From Diphasiastrum complanatum (taxonomy: Eukaryota; Streptophyta; Lycopodiopsida; Lycopodiales; Lycopodiaceae), in the NCBI GenBank assembly GCA_029204225.1, contig CM055104.1, positions 51,115,457 through 51,179,456 on the forward strand: a DNA stretch of 64,000 bases, written 5' to 3'. The notes beneath the pieces are model-generated. The model did not search any database. It worked only from the letters and a program-made list of their open reading frames with translations, and was not told where the DNA came from. Made by a program: the position numbers and the translations under genes. Positions 42,760 through 54,404 of the stretch are shown piece after piece (position 1 is the stretch's first letter; the number at the start of each line of letters is the position of its first letter).

Positions 42760-44760
42760 CAATTGTGTGAGTCATTTCAAGGTGTTTTTTTTTGTCTTTT
42801 TCCGATCTGTGAGCGAGTTCCTAAATCGTCAGTCAGGTGTGCGAGTGCTTACTGTCTGCTGTGCGAGACATTTTTGTCAATTTCGAATCATTACCTCTAC
42901 CATTATGTTGCATGAGTCATATTCCTATGCGAGTCATCTTCTATGCGAGTCATTTCCACGGTTTCTATCTCTACGAGTCCAGGTTTGTGCGAGTCATTTT
43001 TAGATTTATGCAAGTCATTTTAGCCTTTGCGGGTACTGAGCTTCTTGTGCGAGTCATCTTGTGGGCGAGTCATTTTCATAGTGTGCGAGTAAGTTCCCAC
43101 GTACGAGTCATTTTTCACCCCGAGTCGTGTGCGAGTACCTCCTGTGCGAGTCATTCCCACGGATTCTAGCTCCATAGGTACAGGTTTGTGCGAGTCATAT
43201 TCTGGTACGAGTCATCTTCCAAGTCTGGGTGGGTCATTTTGAATTGTTCCCCTGTGCGAGTCATTTCTAGTTCATTCGGGAATCCTTCAACCATGTGCGA
43301 GCCAGTTTGAGATGGTTTTCACCTTCTTCTGACCTGTGCGAGTCATTTCGAGATGGTTTTCATCTCCTTTTGACCTGTGCGAGTCATTTCAAGGTATTTT
43401 TTAGCTTCTTCTGACCTGTACGAGTAATTATGAGATGGACTGTGCAAATACTCTATTTTCAACTCTTGAATACCTCTCTACCAAAGTTTAGGGTTGCCAC
43501 TGTGATTTTTTGCCTACTCTATCACCAGTGGTAAAATATAGAGCAAAAAATGGCTATTTTTGCATAGTTCTTCATGGTAAGTATTCACACACAGATAAAA
43601 CATCTCTAGACGTTCCCCAGTGAAAACTATAACACCTGTGCGAATACTCTACTTACATTTCTTGACCCCGAATTCGAAAAAGGCCTCCGAGCACTCCATG
43701 CAAGATTTTCACCATTCTCACATCCTACCAGGATTCACTCGCACACCTGTTATGCGAGTAGCAAACAGCCTGTTTTTTTTGGAATTTCTCACTCGCACAA
43801 CTGTTTTTCAGTGCCCACAGTGGGTTAGATCCCTCAATCGGTACTGTGCGAGTATCAAACTTGCTTGTGCGGGTCATTTTTGAAGTATCCAGGATTGTGC
43901 GAGTGGTCCCCTATGCGAGTCATTTCTAGTTCTTTTGGGGACATTTCAAAACCTTTGCGAGTCATTTTCAGGTTTGTACGAGTCATTCTGTTCCCTTGTG
44001 CGAGTCATTTTCTAGCTATTTTGGGAACCTTTCAAACTTGTGCGAGTTATTTCCAAGTCTGTGTGAGTCATCTTTCAACTTTGTGCGAGTCATCTTTTCA
44101 ACCCACTGGGAGTCATTTTGACTTGTTCCCCCTATGCGAGTCATTTTTGTCGATTCTGCATCATTACTTCTACCATTATGTTGTGCGGGTCATTTTTTGT
44201 GTTGTGCGAGTCATTTATGTGTTGTACGAGTCATCTTTGGAGTTGTACGAGTCATTTTTCATCGTGTGCAAGTAAGTTATTGTGTTCGAGTCATTTTCCA
44301 CCCTATCTATGCGAATCATTTTGACTTCGTTTTTCCATCATTCAGATCTATGCGAGTCATTTGATTAGTTTTTTGCATTATTTAGATTTGTGCGAGTCAT
44401 TTTGACTTAATTTCTGTGCGAGTCATTTTGACTTGCTTTTTGCATTGCTCACCCAATGCGAGTAGGTTGACATCTTCCTGGTTTTCAGCTAGTGAATCCG
44501 TTTTTCGACATTCATCCATCTATTCCTAAGCCAAGAAGCAGGTGTGCGAGTTCGTAAATCTTCAGTCAGGTGTGCGAGTGCTTACTATATGTTGTGCGAG
44601 TGCATAAACCCTCAGAAGTTTGTTGTGCGCGTCATTTTTTGAATTTTGCAAGTCATTTTTTGAATTTTGTGAGTCATTTTTTGAATTGTCCAAGTCATTT
44701 TTGAGAGACAATTTTTGGCAAGATCTGGACTTGTGCAACTTCCTAGGCATGTGTGCGAAT
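42760..44760 (+). repeat. GCGAGTCAT word array in the leader of F
   Basis: The consensus word TGTGCGAGTCATTTT recurs throughout two kilobases. By eye there are about 19 exact GCGAGTCAT and at least a dozen one-base variants (TACGAGTCAT, GCGGGTCAT, CAAGTCAT, GTGAGTCAT), spaced irregularly by about 15 to 80 bp, with a sparser middle (about 43440-43860). The two ends share a longer block, GTGCGAGTTC...CAGTCAGGTGTGCGAGTGC (near 42810 and 44547). The frames here (such as 42837-43169 and 43865-44275) simply spell the repeat (VRVIF, CESF, ASHF). The array lies between primer-binding site and gag, so it is part of the element. Confidence 0.9.
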
Positions 44761-45090
44761 TCTACCTAGAGAGATTCACTTGTGATCACAATGAAGCCCC
44801 ATAATTTCAAGCACTTGAAAGTTAGTAAGATCAACATCATATGGTTCCACTCAAGAAAATCCGAGCTCTTGCATATGCACATTGCACCTAGAATTGTACA
44901 TATCCATCTTCCATCGCCAACAATCCTATCATGATGAATCTGGTTTGATAGCCTTAGGCACCTCTAGTAGGGAAAGCCTTGGAAGTGTCCTAGTAGGAAG
45001 CCATAGATCCGTCACGATAAGTTTGCCAAATCTGTCAATATCAACATCAATCACTCGTCACCTAAGTGCGTAGAATATCTGCTAGATCAC

Positions 45091-46200
45091 GATGGCAGCA
45101 AGTGTAAATCAACAGCCTCCGCGAGTGGCGAAGAGGATTCCGTGAATCGATACACCGAAGTATGATGGGGACTCAGACCCAGTTCGTTTCCTTCAAGACT
45201 TCGACAATGCTTGTAAGTTCTATGGAGACAGCTCGGACACTGAAAAGTTAAGACTGTTCCTGATGGTTCTACAAGGCAATGCGAAAGAGTGGTATTTAAA
45301 TCTAGAGTGCCCGGATATCGAGTCATGGGAAACCATAGAAAAAGTTCTCACCACAAAGTTAAACCCTCCAAGTTCACTCAAAGCCCTTTCATATATTGAC
45401 TCATATCAAAATGAGGAGCAGAGAGTCCGTACGCACCAACATTGAGCGTTTTACACATCTCAAGGTAGAGTGTGTTGAAGATAAAATCATTGAGAAAATG
45501 GCCATTAAATTATTCCTAGTCGGGTAATTCAAGGCCATTAGAAGAGAATTGCAACCCGTAGACTCTTACACGACACTAAAGGACGCGATGGATGACACCA
45601 TCTGAGTAGAAGATGAAGGGTCTGACGAGGATACCGATTATCGCGAGAAAAATGGGTACGGGGATGACTAAACACGAGACTTTACGCATTGAAGGATCCA
45701 CCTCAACCAAAAAACTTTCCCTATCCGTGAAAATGTATGGTGCCCTGTGTGTGCTCGACCAATGTACCATCTGTACGAACCACCTGGACCTCCAAATTAC
45801 ACACTGCCAATTCACCTGCGACGCGGTCAGGATAGTGTCAACCTAGGCCAATAGGCCCAGTTTCTTATCAACCACAATCCTCTGGTTCTATAACCAGAGT
45901 CTTATTATCCAAGGCCAATCGCTCCCCACCCATTTCCACCACATCAGCCTTTTGTAGAGAGTCAACATATCGCTACATCGTCTCTCACCCAAGTTGATTC
46001 CGACTATAGAGACCCAACGATGTATTATGTAAAAGATACCAATGTTTATGCTCATCAAGTTGATTCATTTGCACATTACCAAAATTAGTAGTATTAGATG
46101 TGTCTAGGCTCTTCTAGTATTACTGATTCTTTTGTCATCTACGGATACATAGTTGCTTCTGATCCAAATAGAGTTACATCCTATCTAGCAACCATGTAAG
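45091..46200 (+). pseudogene. Ty3/gypsy gag of element F
   Basis: The ATG at 45091 gives MAASVNQQPPRVAKRIP, a TGA, then IDTPKYDGDSDPVRFLQDFDNACKFYG and AKEWYLNLECPDIESWETIEKVL, the retrotrans_gag core. A shift at about 45440 leads to IERFTHLKVECVEDKIIEKMAIKLFL and LQPVDSYTTLKDAMDDTI, then a Pro/His/Tyr-rich tail. No zinc knuckle was seen. It is related to the gag of H at 21500. No protease, polymerase or integrase of this element was found. Confidence 0.75.
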
Positions 46201-46398
46201 GTCTATCTCAAACACCATCCCTAGATAAGACCGAGAATGTACCACCTTATATCTATGTCTTCATTACGTCTCTATGACCAAGCAATTGATATCATACCCT
46301 GGAGCCAAGTTTTGAGCTATCGCCTAATGAATCATGAGTGTGTGCGTGGTGCCGTCGAAATAAGAAAGCATTGTATGAGTCGATCATTGCTATTTTCA
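46150..46398 (-). repeat. Partial 3' LTR of copia G
   Basis: On the minus strand the tract GAGGGAGAGAG is followed by TGAAAATAGCA (46398), and about 50 bases match the 5' LTR at 51824-51873 (through TTTCTTATTTCGACGGCACC). Beyond that, similarity is weak, so the left border is an estimate. Confidence 0.55.
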
Positions 46399-46491
46399 CT
46401 CTCTCCCTCAATGATCAACATTTCTCTTTATTTTAGAGTTTACTCTATTCATGGAACATACCTCCATGACAATATTACAAGTAAAGGCTTT

Positions 46492-47767
46492 TTACATAAC
46501 CAGATCTAAGCCAAGTTCGGCTCTAAAAGTCTCAAACTTTTCTTTACTTAAAGCTTTCGTAAATATATCAGCAACTTGTAACAACGTAGAACAGTGTACA
46601 GTACTTATATCTTCAGATTGTAGCTTCTCACGTACAAAGTGATATTTTACCTTAATATGTTTTGTCCTTGCGTGAAAGAAATGATTTTTAGCCAATTATA
46701 TTCCACTTTGACTGTCACAGAAAATAACAGTAGGATTTACTTGCTTCATGCCAATCTCACATAATAACTTACGTAGCCAAACAGCTTCCTCGGTAACAGA
46801 ACTTAACGCTTTATATTCGGCTTCTGTAGAAGAAAGAGAACTAGTATCTTGCTTCTTGCTAGACCATGAAAAACAACCACTACCAAAATTGAAGGCATAA
46901 CCTATTGTTGACTTTCTATCATCTACACTCATGCCCAATCAGCGTCAACATAACCTTGCAACTTAGGTAAAACACTTTGTCATTTGTAAATTAGGCCAAG
47001 GTTAGGTGTACCCTTCACATGCCTCAAAATCCTTTTTGCAGCTTTCCAATGGTCCATAGTGGGTGATGACATGAATTGGCTAATCAAACTTACAACATAG
47101 CAGATATCAAGACGTGTAGTCGTAAGATATATCAAACTCCCAACTAGCTGACGAAATAGGGTAGCGTCAATATGTGCACTATCACCAATACGAGATAATT
47201 TCTTACCAGCTTCGCAAGGGGTGATGGAAGGTTTGCACTCTGTCATGTGAAATCTCTCCAATACCTCGCACACATACTTGTTTTGACATAACCTGATATC
47301 ACTGCCAGTTTGCCATACTTCGGCACCCAAGCAGTAGTGCATAGGATCTAAATTTGTTATCTCAAACTGCTTGCATAAGTTGGCTTTGATAGAACGAGTG
47401 AGGTTCTCATCATTGCCCATGATAATGATATCATCAACATAAAGTACAATCAAGACAATGCTATCTTCGTTTATAAGAACATAAAGATTTGGATCTGAAT
47501 TTGTTCTTACAAACCCATGAGAAAGAAAGTAATTGTCAATGCGTCCATACCATGCATGTGGCACTTGCTTAAGGCCATAAATGCTTTGCGTAGCTTACGT
47601 ACGTTCTGTTCTTGTCCTTTTTCCATGAAGCCCTGTGGTTGGACCATGTAAATTTCTTCCTCTAAGTCACCATTCAAAAATGCGGACTTCACATCCATTT
47701 GATGGATCTTCCACCCAAAATGAGATGTTAGGGCAATGATAAGGCGTAGCGTAGTCCACTTAGCCAC
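46492..47767 (-). pseudogene. Copia G reverse transcriptase (C-terminal part) and RNase H
   Basis: Minus strand, in order: HFGWKIHQMDVKSAFLNGDL (47710), a shift, WYGRIDNYFLSHGFVRT, VLIVLYVDDIIIMGND with YVDD at 47441-47430, KQFEITNLDPMHYCLGAEV, LVGSLIYLTTTRLDICYVVS, then RNase H with DDRKSTIGYAFNFGSG, SSTEAEYKALSSVTEEAVWL, RTKHIKVKYHFVRE and ADIFTKAL (46550). Breaks are few: a shift near 47560, stops near 46975 and at 46696. It is a Tork/Angela-like sequence type judged by these blocks. Confidence 0.85.
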
Positions 47768-48143
47768 TGGAGCAAATGTCTCTTCATAGTCAATTCCTTT
47801 ATTTGCTCATAACCCTTCACTACTAGGCGTGCCTTATGCTTTGCTATCGTGCCATCCGCATGAAACTTTGTTTTAAACACCTATTTGTTGTCAATGGGTT
47901 TCTTTCCAAGTGGTAGATCAACCAACTTCCATGTATCATGCCTGTGGATGGATTCCATCTCCTCTTCCATTGCCCTTTGCCACTCTTTGTGATCTTTTGC
48001 TTCATCAAAGGTTGATGGCTCTCGACACTTTTTGGTATCTTAGATTCAGGTGATACACTATGTGAAGAGTATGTATCCCAAGGAGTGTCCAAGTAATGTC
48101 TCTTACTTCCAACCGATTTCTCCTTTATTGCTCCTATTGGCAA
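47768..48143 (-). pseudogene. Copia G reverse transcriptase (N-terminal part)
   Basis: On the minus strand a linker (VGSKRHYLDTPWDTYS) leads into sequence whose shifted frames give EEMESIHRHDTWKLVDLP and the conserved TIAKHKARLVVKGYEQIK stretch. Frameshifts near 47900 and 47800 break it. Confidence 0.65.
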
Positions 48144-49166
48144 GTACCTTCCCCTAGGCTCTTGAATAGGTGGTGTCTTCTCATACTCGTCTCTCGACTC
48201 TCATCTTCACGTGCATCATCATGTGGAGTGTCTTCTTCATCTTCTTCTTCCAAAATTGTGGGAAGTCTTTTGATGCTTTCACCACTTGCATGGTCTTCAT
48301 CTTCATACCTATGCGTCTCATCAAAGATCACATCTTTGCTTATGTGAATCTTGTTCATTATAGGATCAAAACACTTGTACGCCTTCATCCTCTCGTCATA
48401 ACCGACGAAGATACACTTGATTGCTTTGGCATCAAGTTTCTTTCGCTCCTCCTTTGGCACATGTACATAGGCCCTACGTCCAATGACGCAAAACTTGTCG
48501 ATTTTTGGCTTTATTCCTATAAATGCTTCTTCGGGAGTCACATTTGGAACCACAACTGTAGGGTTTCTGTTTTGCAAGAACGTTGCCGCACTGCATGCTT
48601 CCGACCAAAGTAAATCGGTCAAGCCCATTTGCTTCATCATGGAGCGTGCACTCTCCATAATAGTCCTGTTTTTCCTTTCAACTACACCATTACTATGCAG
48701 CGTGTGTGATTGTGTGATTGTCTTTTGATACTGTGTTCCTTGCAAAAGTCCTCAAAATCAGCAGATTTGTATTCGTCTCCTCTATCAGATCTTAGCACTT
48801 TGATGCGTGCATCCAGTTGGTTCTCTACTAAAGTCTTGAACTCCTTGAAACGAGCAAAAGTGTTCTTCTTCAAGAAATAAATCCATGTCCTCCTAGAGTA
48901 ATCATCTAGGAAAGTCATAAAATAATATGCTTTCTCCAATGACATGGTCCTCATTGGGCCGCAAGGTTGCTGTGAATAAGTTCCAGCGGTTTCTTAGCTC
49001 TTGCAGCTCCACCTTTCTTGAATGTCTCCCTGTGATGCTTTCCCATGACGCATCCTTCACATATTGCATGATGATCATCCTGCAATGCTGGTAATCCTAT
49101 TACCATCTTCAGCTTGCCATCAATCTTAAGCTCCCATAGTTCAAGTGACCAAGTCTTCTGTGCCAC
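48134..49166 (-). pseudogene. Copia G integrase
   Basis: Minus strand: CEGCVMGKHHRETFKKG (pre-integrase Cys pair, about 49060), then a shift, [40 protein letters not shown], a shift near 48720, [56 protein letters not shown] and AYVHVPKEERKKLDAKAIKCIFVGYDE. The catalytic Asp (RSDRGDEY) and Glu (ERKNRT) are present. It would carry out integration. Confidence 0.83.
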
Positions 49167-49228
49167 AACTCAGATTGAGATGCTGTTGAGATAGCCAAAC
49201 CATATTCTCCTGATTTTGCAGCATCCAA

Positions 49229-49963
49229 TTAATAAAAGCCACGGTTACTATCTCTATAACCTTTCGTCACCACTTTATGGTTGTGGTTCATATCCCTCAT
49301 AAGGCATCCATCCTTGAGAAATTCAACCTTAAGATGTTGATTTGCCATTACTTCAATAGAAAGCAAACTCTTTTTGAGTCCAGGAACATAAAGCACATTA
49401 GGGATATTCTTGATTTTACCATCAGGAAACTGCACAGGTACATTGCCCACACCCTGTATTTGGCATTCCTCCCCATTGGCTTGAGTGACCTTATCCCCAT
49501 CATGGATTGGTGAGAATTTCTCAAACCAATCACGTTTCCCGGTCATATGCCTTGTGGCGCCTGAATCTATGAACCATCTGGCACCATCATCAACCTGGGA
49601 TGCCAATGCCGATGAGAAGACACTTGTCTCGTCATCTTCTCCATCATCTTCAGCAATGTTGCCTTGTTGTTTCACTTTTCTCGTCTTTATGCCCGCTTTC
49701 TTCTTGTAACACTCGCATGCCCAATGACCCGGTTTGTGGCAATAGTAACATTTGTCTTTCTTCTTCTTTTTCGTCTTTGATGACGACTCGTCATCATCAT
49801 CCTTGGATTTCTTGGGAATCCTTTTCCATCCTTTATGCTTGCCTTTAGCAAGCAAGGCTTGATCCTCTTGTGGGGTTTGCCTTGACTTCACCACTTCGCG
49901 ACGCTGCTCTTCATGTGGTATGTACCAATTCAATGTCCCTAATTGGTTCTCCAATTGCCACAA
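49229..49963 (-). pseudogene. Copia G gag C-terminus (zinc knuckle) and protease
   Basis: An open stretch of 244 codons: a Lys-rich region, knuckle CYYCHKPGHWACEC (a complete CCHC), an acidic linker, protease block RWFIDSGATRHMTGKRDWF with intact DSG, and YVPGLKKSLLSIEVMANQ. This is among the best preserved pieces in the window. Confidence 0.87.
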
Positions 49964-50379
49964 GTTGATCTCTCAGCTCCTTTATCCTGGTGAAGAAAGA
50001 TCCCACCGATTCACTTTCTTCCATCCTTACTCGTTCAATCTCGACTTCAAGAACATGGCCCGAGCTGGATTGCAAGTTTGAAATTGCATTCTAAGAGCTT
50101 CCCAAGCTCTCCTAGCCGTCGTGACATCACTTATATGAGTGATCACATGGTCTTTCACTGAAAGATTGATTAAGGACATGCTCTCTGTGCCTTTTTATCA
50201 AAGGCCCCCATGTCACATGGAGTGGTATTTGGCCGGACTTCAATACCTGCCATGATCTCCCATAACTCTTTCTCCATCAAAATGCTCTTCGGTTTGAATT
50301 TCCAGATGTTGTAGTTAGAAGCCCCATCAAGTTTGCTTGCATCGCCCAAAATTGCCTCATTGATGTTTGCCATTTCCAA
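49964..50379 (-). pseudogene. Copia G gag N-terminus and core
   Basis: The ATG at 50379 gives MEMANINEAILGDASKLDGASNY and WKFKPKSILMEKELWEIM, the DUF4219/UBN2 type gag start. Shifted frames then give LNAISNLQSS and ESVGSFFTRIKELRDQLVA. Several stops and shifts lie around 50180-49960. Confidence 0.75.
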
Positions 50380-51627
50380 ACTGCTTGAAACTCCACATGT
50401 AGGCTATAAAGTGTATGTCGAAGCCAACCATGATGCAGAAATAAAAAATGATGACCTACAATTTTTGGCTTACCATGCCACCTGCCGCTCTTTCGCCAAA
50501 TTGAAAGCCAAACTGGTGTCACTTTTCGAAATGCTTGTCGTCACCAACTCCCAGCTACCTGCCCAGTGGAATGGTGAAATCACTTCTGGCGGGTTCTGAA
50601 CACTTTCTTTGCGGCAATCACTCTGTTCTGGCATACCGTACTTGCAGGTACAATCAGACCGCCCTTCGTTTGGAGGCTATTGCCTTTCGTTTGGCCAAAT
50701 AGGCTAAAGGAGGTGAAAAAGGGCAATTTGGATTTTTGAATTGTTTCTTCAGTGTAAATAAACTTTACCTTTCAAAAAACTTGGGACCCAACAATTTTTT
50801 CATTTGAAAATTTTTAATGAAAAGAAGGCCTATTTTGCCTTTCAGTTCTTCAGGACCCTTTCAAAGCCCATGTAAGGGTGATCCTCCATCCTGTGGCCCA
50901 CGTTTCTTCCTGAGAACTTCATCTTGGCCGTTGATCTATTTGAGGCTTATCTGATGGTTCAAACGGACATCTGGACATTAAAGCCCACTCCTCCATGCGC
51001 TAGACACCTTCAGCCGCTACAGCCCTCTTGGATTCCCTACGCGCGACTTCTACGCCTCCCTCCTCCTTCTCTCTCTACGATGGCAGCTCCAAGCCTTTCA
51101 AGCTATGGATATTTGTGATTGCTCCACTCCTGCACACTGGCTGATCCACGACCGCCCACGACCTCTCCACACAACTGCAACAGTAGCAGGGTGCCCACTT
51201 CTAGCTCTTCACAACTCTGAAAAAACTTGTAAATGGAGAAAGATCTTTAATGTTTTCTACTGAAACCCAAGCTACGAAAGAAGAGAGACTTCTTGGGCTA
51301 TGCTCAGGTTTTCTTTGAGCTAACTTTTTGCAGCCTTCTACTGCACTCAAGTCGCCCTACAGTCAGTAATCATCTGCTTCAAACAAATCTTCAATTGGCT
51401 TCAAATTGAATCCACACTAGGCAGCCTTTCTACGGAGTTCTATGTTTTCGTTTAGCTTCTCCTTTCAACGGACAATCCCCTGCCTCTGAATCTTCTTACA
51501 GTTTTGAGCTATTCCACGAATCTTCACAGACTCGGTTTTGTGCTTCCTAGCCAACAAACCGTCGTGAATTTGCAGCTCTCTGTTCTTGTCCAGTGATTTT
51601 AGCCACCAAGGGCTCTGATACCAAATT
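50380..51627 (-). other. Leader of copia G with primer-binding site
   Basis: The minus strand reads TGGTATCAGAGCCC at 51627-51614, an initiator-Met-type primer-binding site, at the LTR edge. The leader of about 1.2 kb to the gag ATG is longer than usual and has no clear coding content. Confidence 0.65.
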
Positions 51628-51873
51628 AAGAAAACAGTTTAAACACCCGACCGGATCAATCACCACAGCACAACGTCAAGTGCAACAAGACAAGACAACA
51701 GAATTGCTCTCAACAAACCATATATTCAGCTTATAACTAAGCACAAAGACAAAATTGCTTAAAAGAACTCAAAGGGCTCGTAAAAGAAAGACGGCCCGAT
51801 AATTCTAGAACTGAGCACACGTGGTGCCGTCGAAATAAGAAAGCACTGTATAAGTCGATCACTGCTATTTTAA
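51628..51873 (-). repeat. 5' LTR of copia G (about 245 bp)
   Basis: It begins TTAAAATAGCAGTGATCG at 51873 (first G changed to T relative to the 3' LTR) and ends next to the primer-binding site. The first 50 bases match the 3' LTR fragment at 46349-46398. Confidence 0.65.
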
Positions 51874-53395
51874 CTTTTACCAATGATTTCAACACCTTTC
51901 AATAGGAACAAAAAGAACAGTCAAGGGACTTCAACAACAAATGCTCAGTTTGGCAACAGAAAGAGCATCTTATCAGACTGCAACCGCGATTCAACAAAAG
52001 ATCCATCTTCCCAACAAGATGGAATATTCGTGACAACACCACCACCATCATCACCAACAAGAAGTTGGTTTCATATAAGCGATACAATATCCACGCTTTT
52101 CCAATTGCCTCACCCTCGCCATCACATAATCAACAAAGTGGTAATTTATACCAGTGACGGGCTCTCAAGTCACATCAAAGGAAAAAGCTATGTACAAATC
52201 GACGCAGACGACCAGTGTTCTTACCAACGCCAACAACAATGCTTCATTGGAAAAATGTACATTAAGCAGTGGTCGCCCATACTACCGCTGTTGTACATCA
52301 TCCATTCAATCATCTACGGAGGCCACAAAAAGCGCAAGTCATCAGCGAGTGACATCCCATAGGCCTACGTAAACTGAAAAAATCTCAAGTCAATCAGAGA
52401 TTGAAGCTATGAGCGCACAACCTCAATGTCAAAGCTATTTTCAAAGGCGAGCAATGATGATCCTGTGGAGAATTGTACAAAGAGCATTGTTTATATTATG
52501 GACAGATATGGAAATCCACACAAGACCCATCTCATTCTTTTTTTCCATCCATTCATTCTCTCATGTCCCACCATATAATACATTTTGCAGCTTCATCTCA
52601 CTTCTCCCATCCTTGTCTCAAGTCTTCATTCCTCCCCGATGGATCAATCTGCACTGCTCTAGTTTATCAACTACAATACTTTGTGTTGCAGACAAATTTA
52701 TGACATCTGCAGCATACCATTGATAAAGTTCGCGGCGCTTGAAACAACAAACTCAAGGATGTTAGAGGTTCTCAACAATGATAATGAGTCATGTCTTCAA
52801 TCCCAAAAAAAATCGACACGTTAATAGCTTGTTGATCATTCAAAAAAAAAAAAAAAACCGAGGCCATACATGCCTCTATACATTCACGACTGCTTGAAGA
52901 GCTCTTGAAATCCGTGAAGAATTCAAACAACTGCAAAAAACGTCAAACGAGAAACCTCTGCTAACAAAAGTGCTTTTGCAAGACAGTAATGAGCAAAGGA
53001 ATTTTGATCCATCTAGCAACATCCATCTATCCACCTTCACCACTTCCGAGATTACAACACCCCTTATCACACCCACTCCATCTTCATCTCACTGTCGTTC
53101 AGTAACCCCTTGTGTGGCATTCACATCATGTCTAAAATATACTAAGCTCGTGTACATCATCCGTTGAATCATTTGCGTGAGCACTTGGAAATACAACTTA
53201 TCAAAGAGCCAACTCCCATATGGTCCACATCAGCTCTTCTATAGACGCCCATACTTCTTCAAAGCTTTATCTCCTATGGAGCATCACTTTACAAAAAAGT
53301 TCCACAGCTACAAGTTGCACTGACTTTGACTCCTCCAGCACCATAAGGAGCGGAGTCTTAACATTGCACTTGGCGTGGGACCGCCAAGTTCTTAA
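51874..53395 (+). other. Internal 3' part of element F, no pol found
   Basis: AT-rich, Ser/His/Gln-biased frames (for example 51883-52362), but no zinc finger, protease, polymerase or integrase motif on either strand. There is a poly(A) run at about 52838-52857. Position and strand make it the region between gag and the 3' LTR of F. Confidence 0.5.
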
Positions 53396-53407
53396 TGAAG
53401 GGGATAA
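53396..53407 (+). other. Polypurine tract of element F
   Basis: GAAGGGGATAA just before the LTR start TGTAGGGTGA at 53408. Confidence 0.65.
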
Positions 53408-54135
53408 TGTAGGGTGATATTCCAAGGAATACTCTAGCCATCCTACGGAACATCTTTAAAAATACAAGCATGATAAGATTTAAACGTAGAACTTGCCCAT
53501 CAAGTTTAGGCTATTGCGGTATCCATAATGGCTTAAGTTATTTAGTTCTAAGTTTAAACTGCCATGAGCACTGCACATAGATATGTAGTTTTCAGTTATT
53601 TCAAGTTATGTAAAAGTTAGTCACAAAGGTCCATTGGGGTTTGTCCCATGACACTAATGTTATTCAGAGTTAAGTTTGTCCGATAGTGCCTTTTTGTAAG
53701 TGACCACCACTCCAAGTATATATAGGAGTGGAAGAGTCCATTTTCGACAAGAACCTCATTTGCAATACATGCCTATCTTTCTCTCTGAGTGTTCTCCCTT
53801 GTGTGGTTCCATGTACTGTGTTACTTCACATTGTATTGTATATTATTCATCTGGCAACAATCTAGGCCTTCCATTCTCTAGTAGGGTAAGCCTTAGAGGA
53901 TGAGATTTAGTTTAGGGTTTTATCTTTTAGGTTAAGACGTCATTTGTTAGAAACTAAGGAGAGAAAAGAGAGAAGAGTGGATCTTACCCATCAGAATACT
54001 CACCACCATGCTCATGACTGTATTCTTGTATCCATATCCATGCTAGCTGAAAAGAGCCTTAGTGAGGGTTAGTTGGGAGAAACCATAACTCGTACTAGTT
54101 GGAGCCATAGCTGAAAGGATGTTGAAGATCCAACA
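53408..54135 (+). repeat. 3' LTR of element F (728 bp)
   Basis: It starts TGTAGGGTGA and ends GATCCAACA, about 95% like the 5' LTR by eye. It contains TATATAGGAG near 53717. It supplies the uninterrupted version of the site where D entered the other LTR. The next bases ACGGG would be the target duplication, but its left partner was lost. Confidence 0.87.
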
Positions 54136-54327
54136 ACGGGAAAGCTTGTCATTAATTGTTCAAATGTACATTTCATAAAACAAAAATCAAGAAAAAGCAG
54201 AAGGCCCTAGGAGGGGAGGCCCTTCCAATCTTTTAACATATTTAACATAGTACACATCTTCTTAGAAAACAATATGAGGTGAAAATATTGACACGCAGCT
54301 CTCCTTATAACCAAACACCACCCATAT

Positions 54328-54349
54328 TAATATAGGAGTAAAAACAAAA

Positions 54350-54394
<45 letters not shown>

Positions 54395-54404
54395 GCGAGC
54401 AGAT
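54328..54404 (+). promoter_or_regulatory. PSRP6 promoter/5' UTR with (GA)n and (GAGC)n
   Basis: A TATTAATATAGG element near 54326-54337 is followed by a (GA) run (54353-54384) and GCGA repeats up to the ATG at 54405. GA-rich leaders and downstream promoter repeats are common in plant housekeeping genes. All of it lies within 270 bp of the 3' LTR of F. Confidence 0.45.

Noticed and set aside
42760-44760. Possible CRISPR-like or protein-coding array
   Set aside because: Repeat word is short and variable, spacers are irregular and often shorter than the word, and the setting is a plant retrotransposon. The open frames arise because the repeat lacks stops in all three plus frames.
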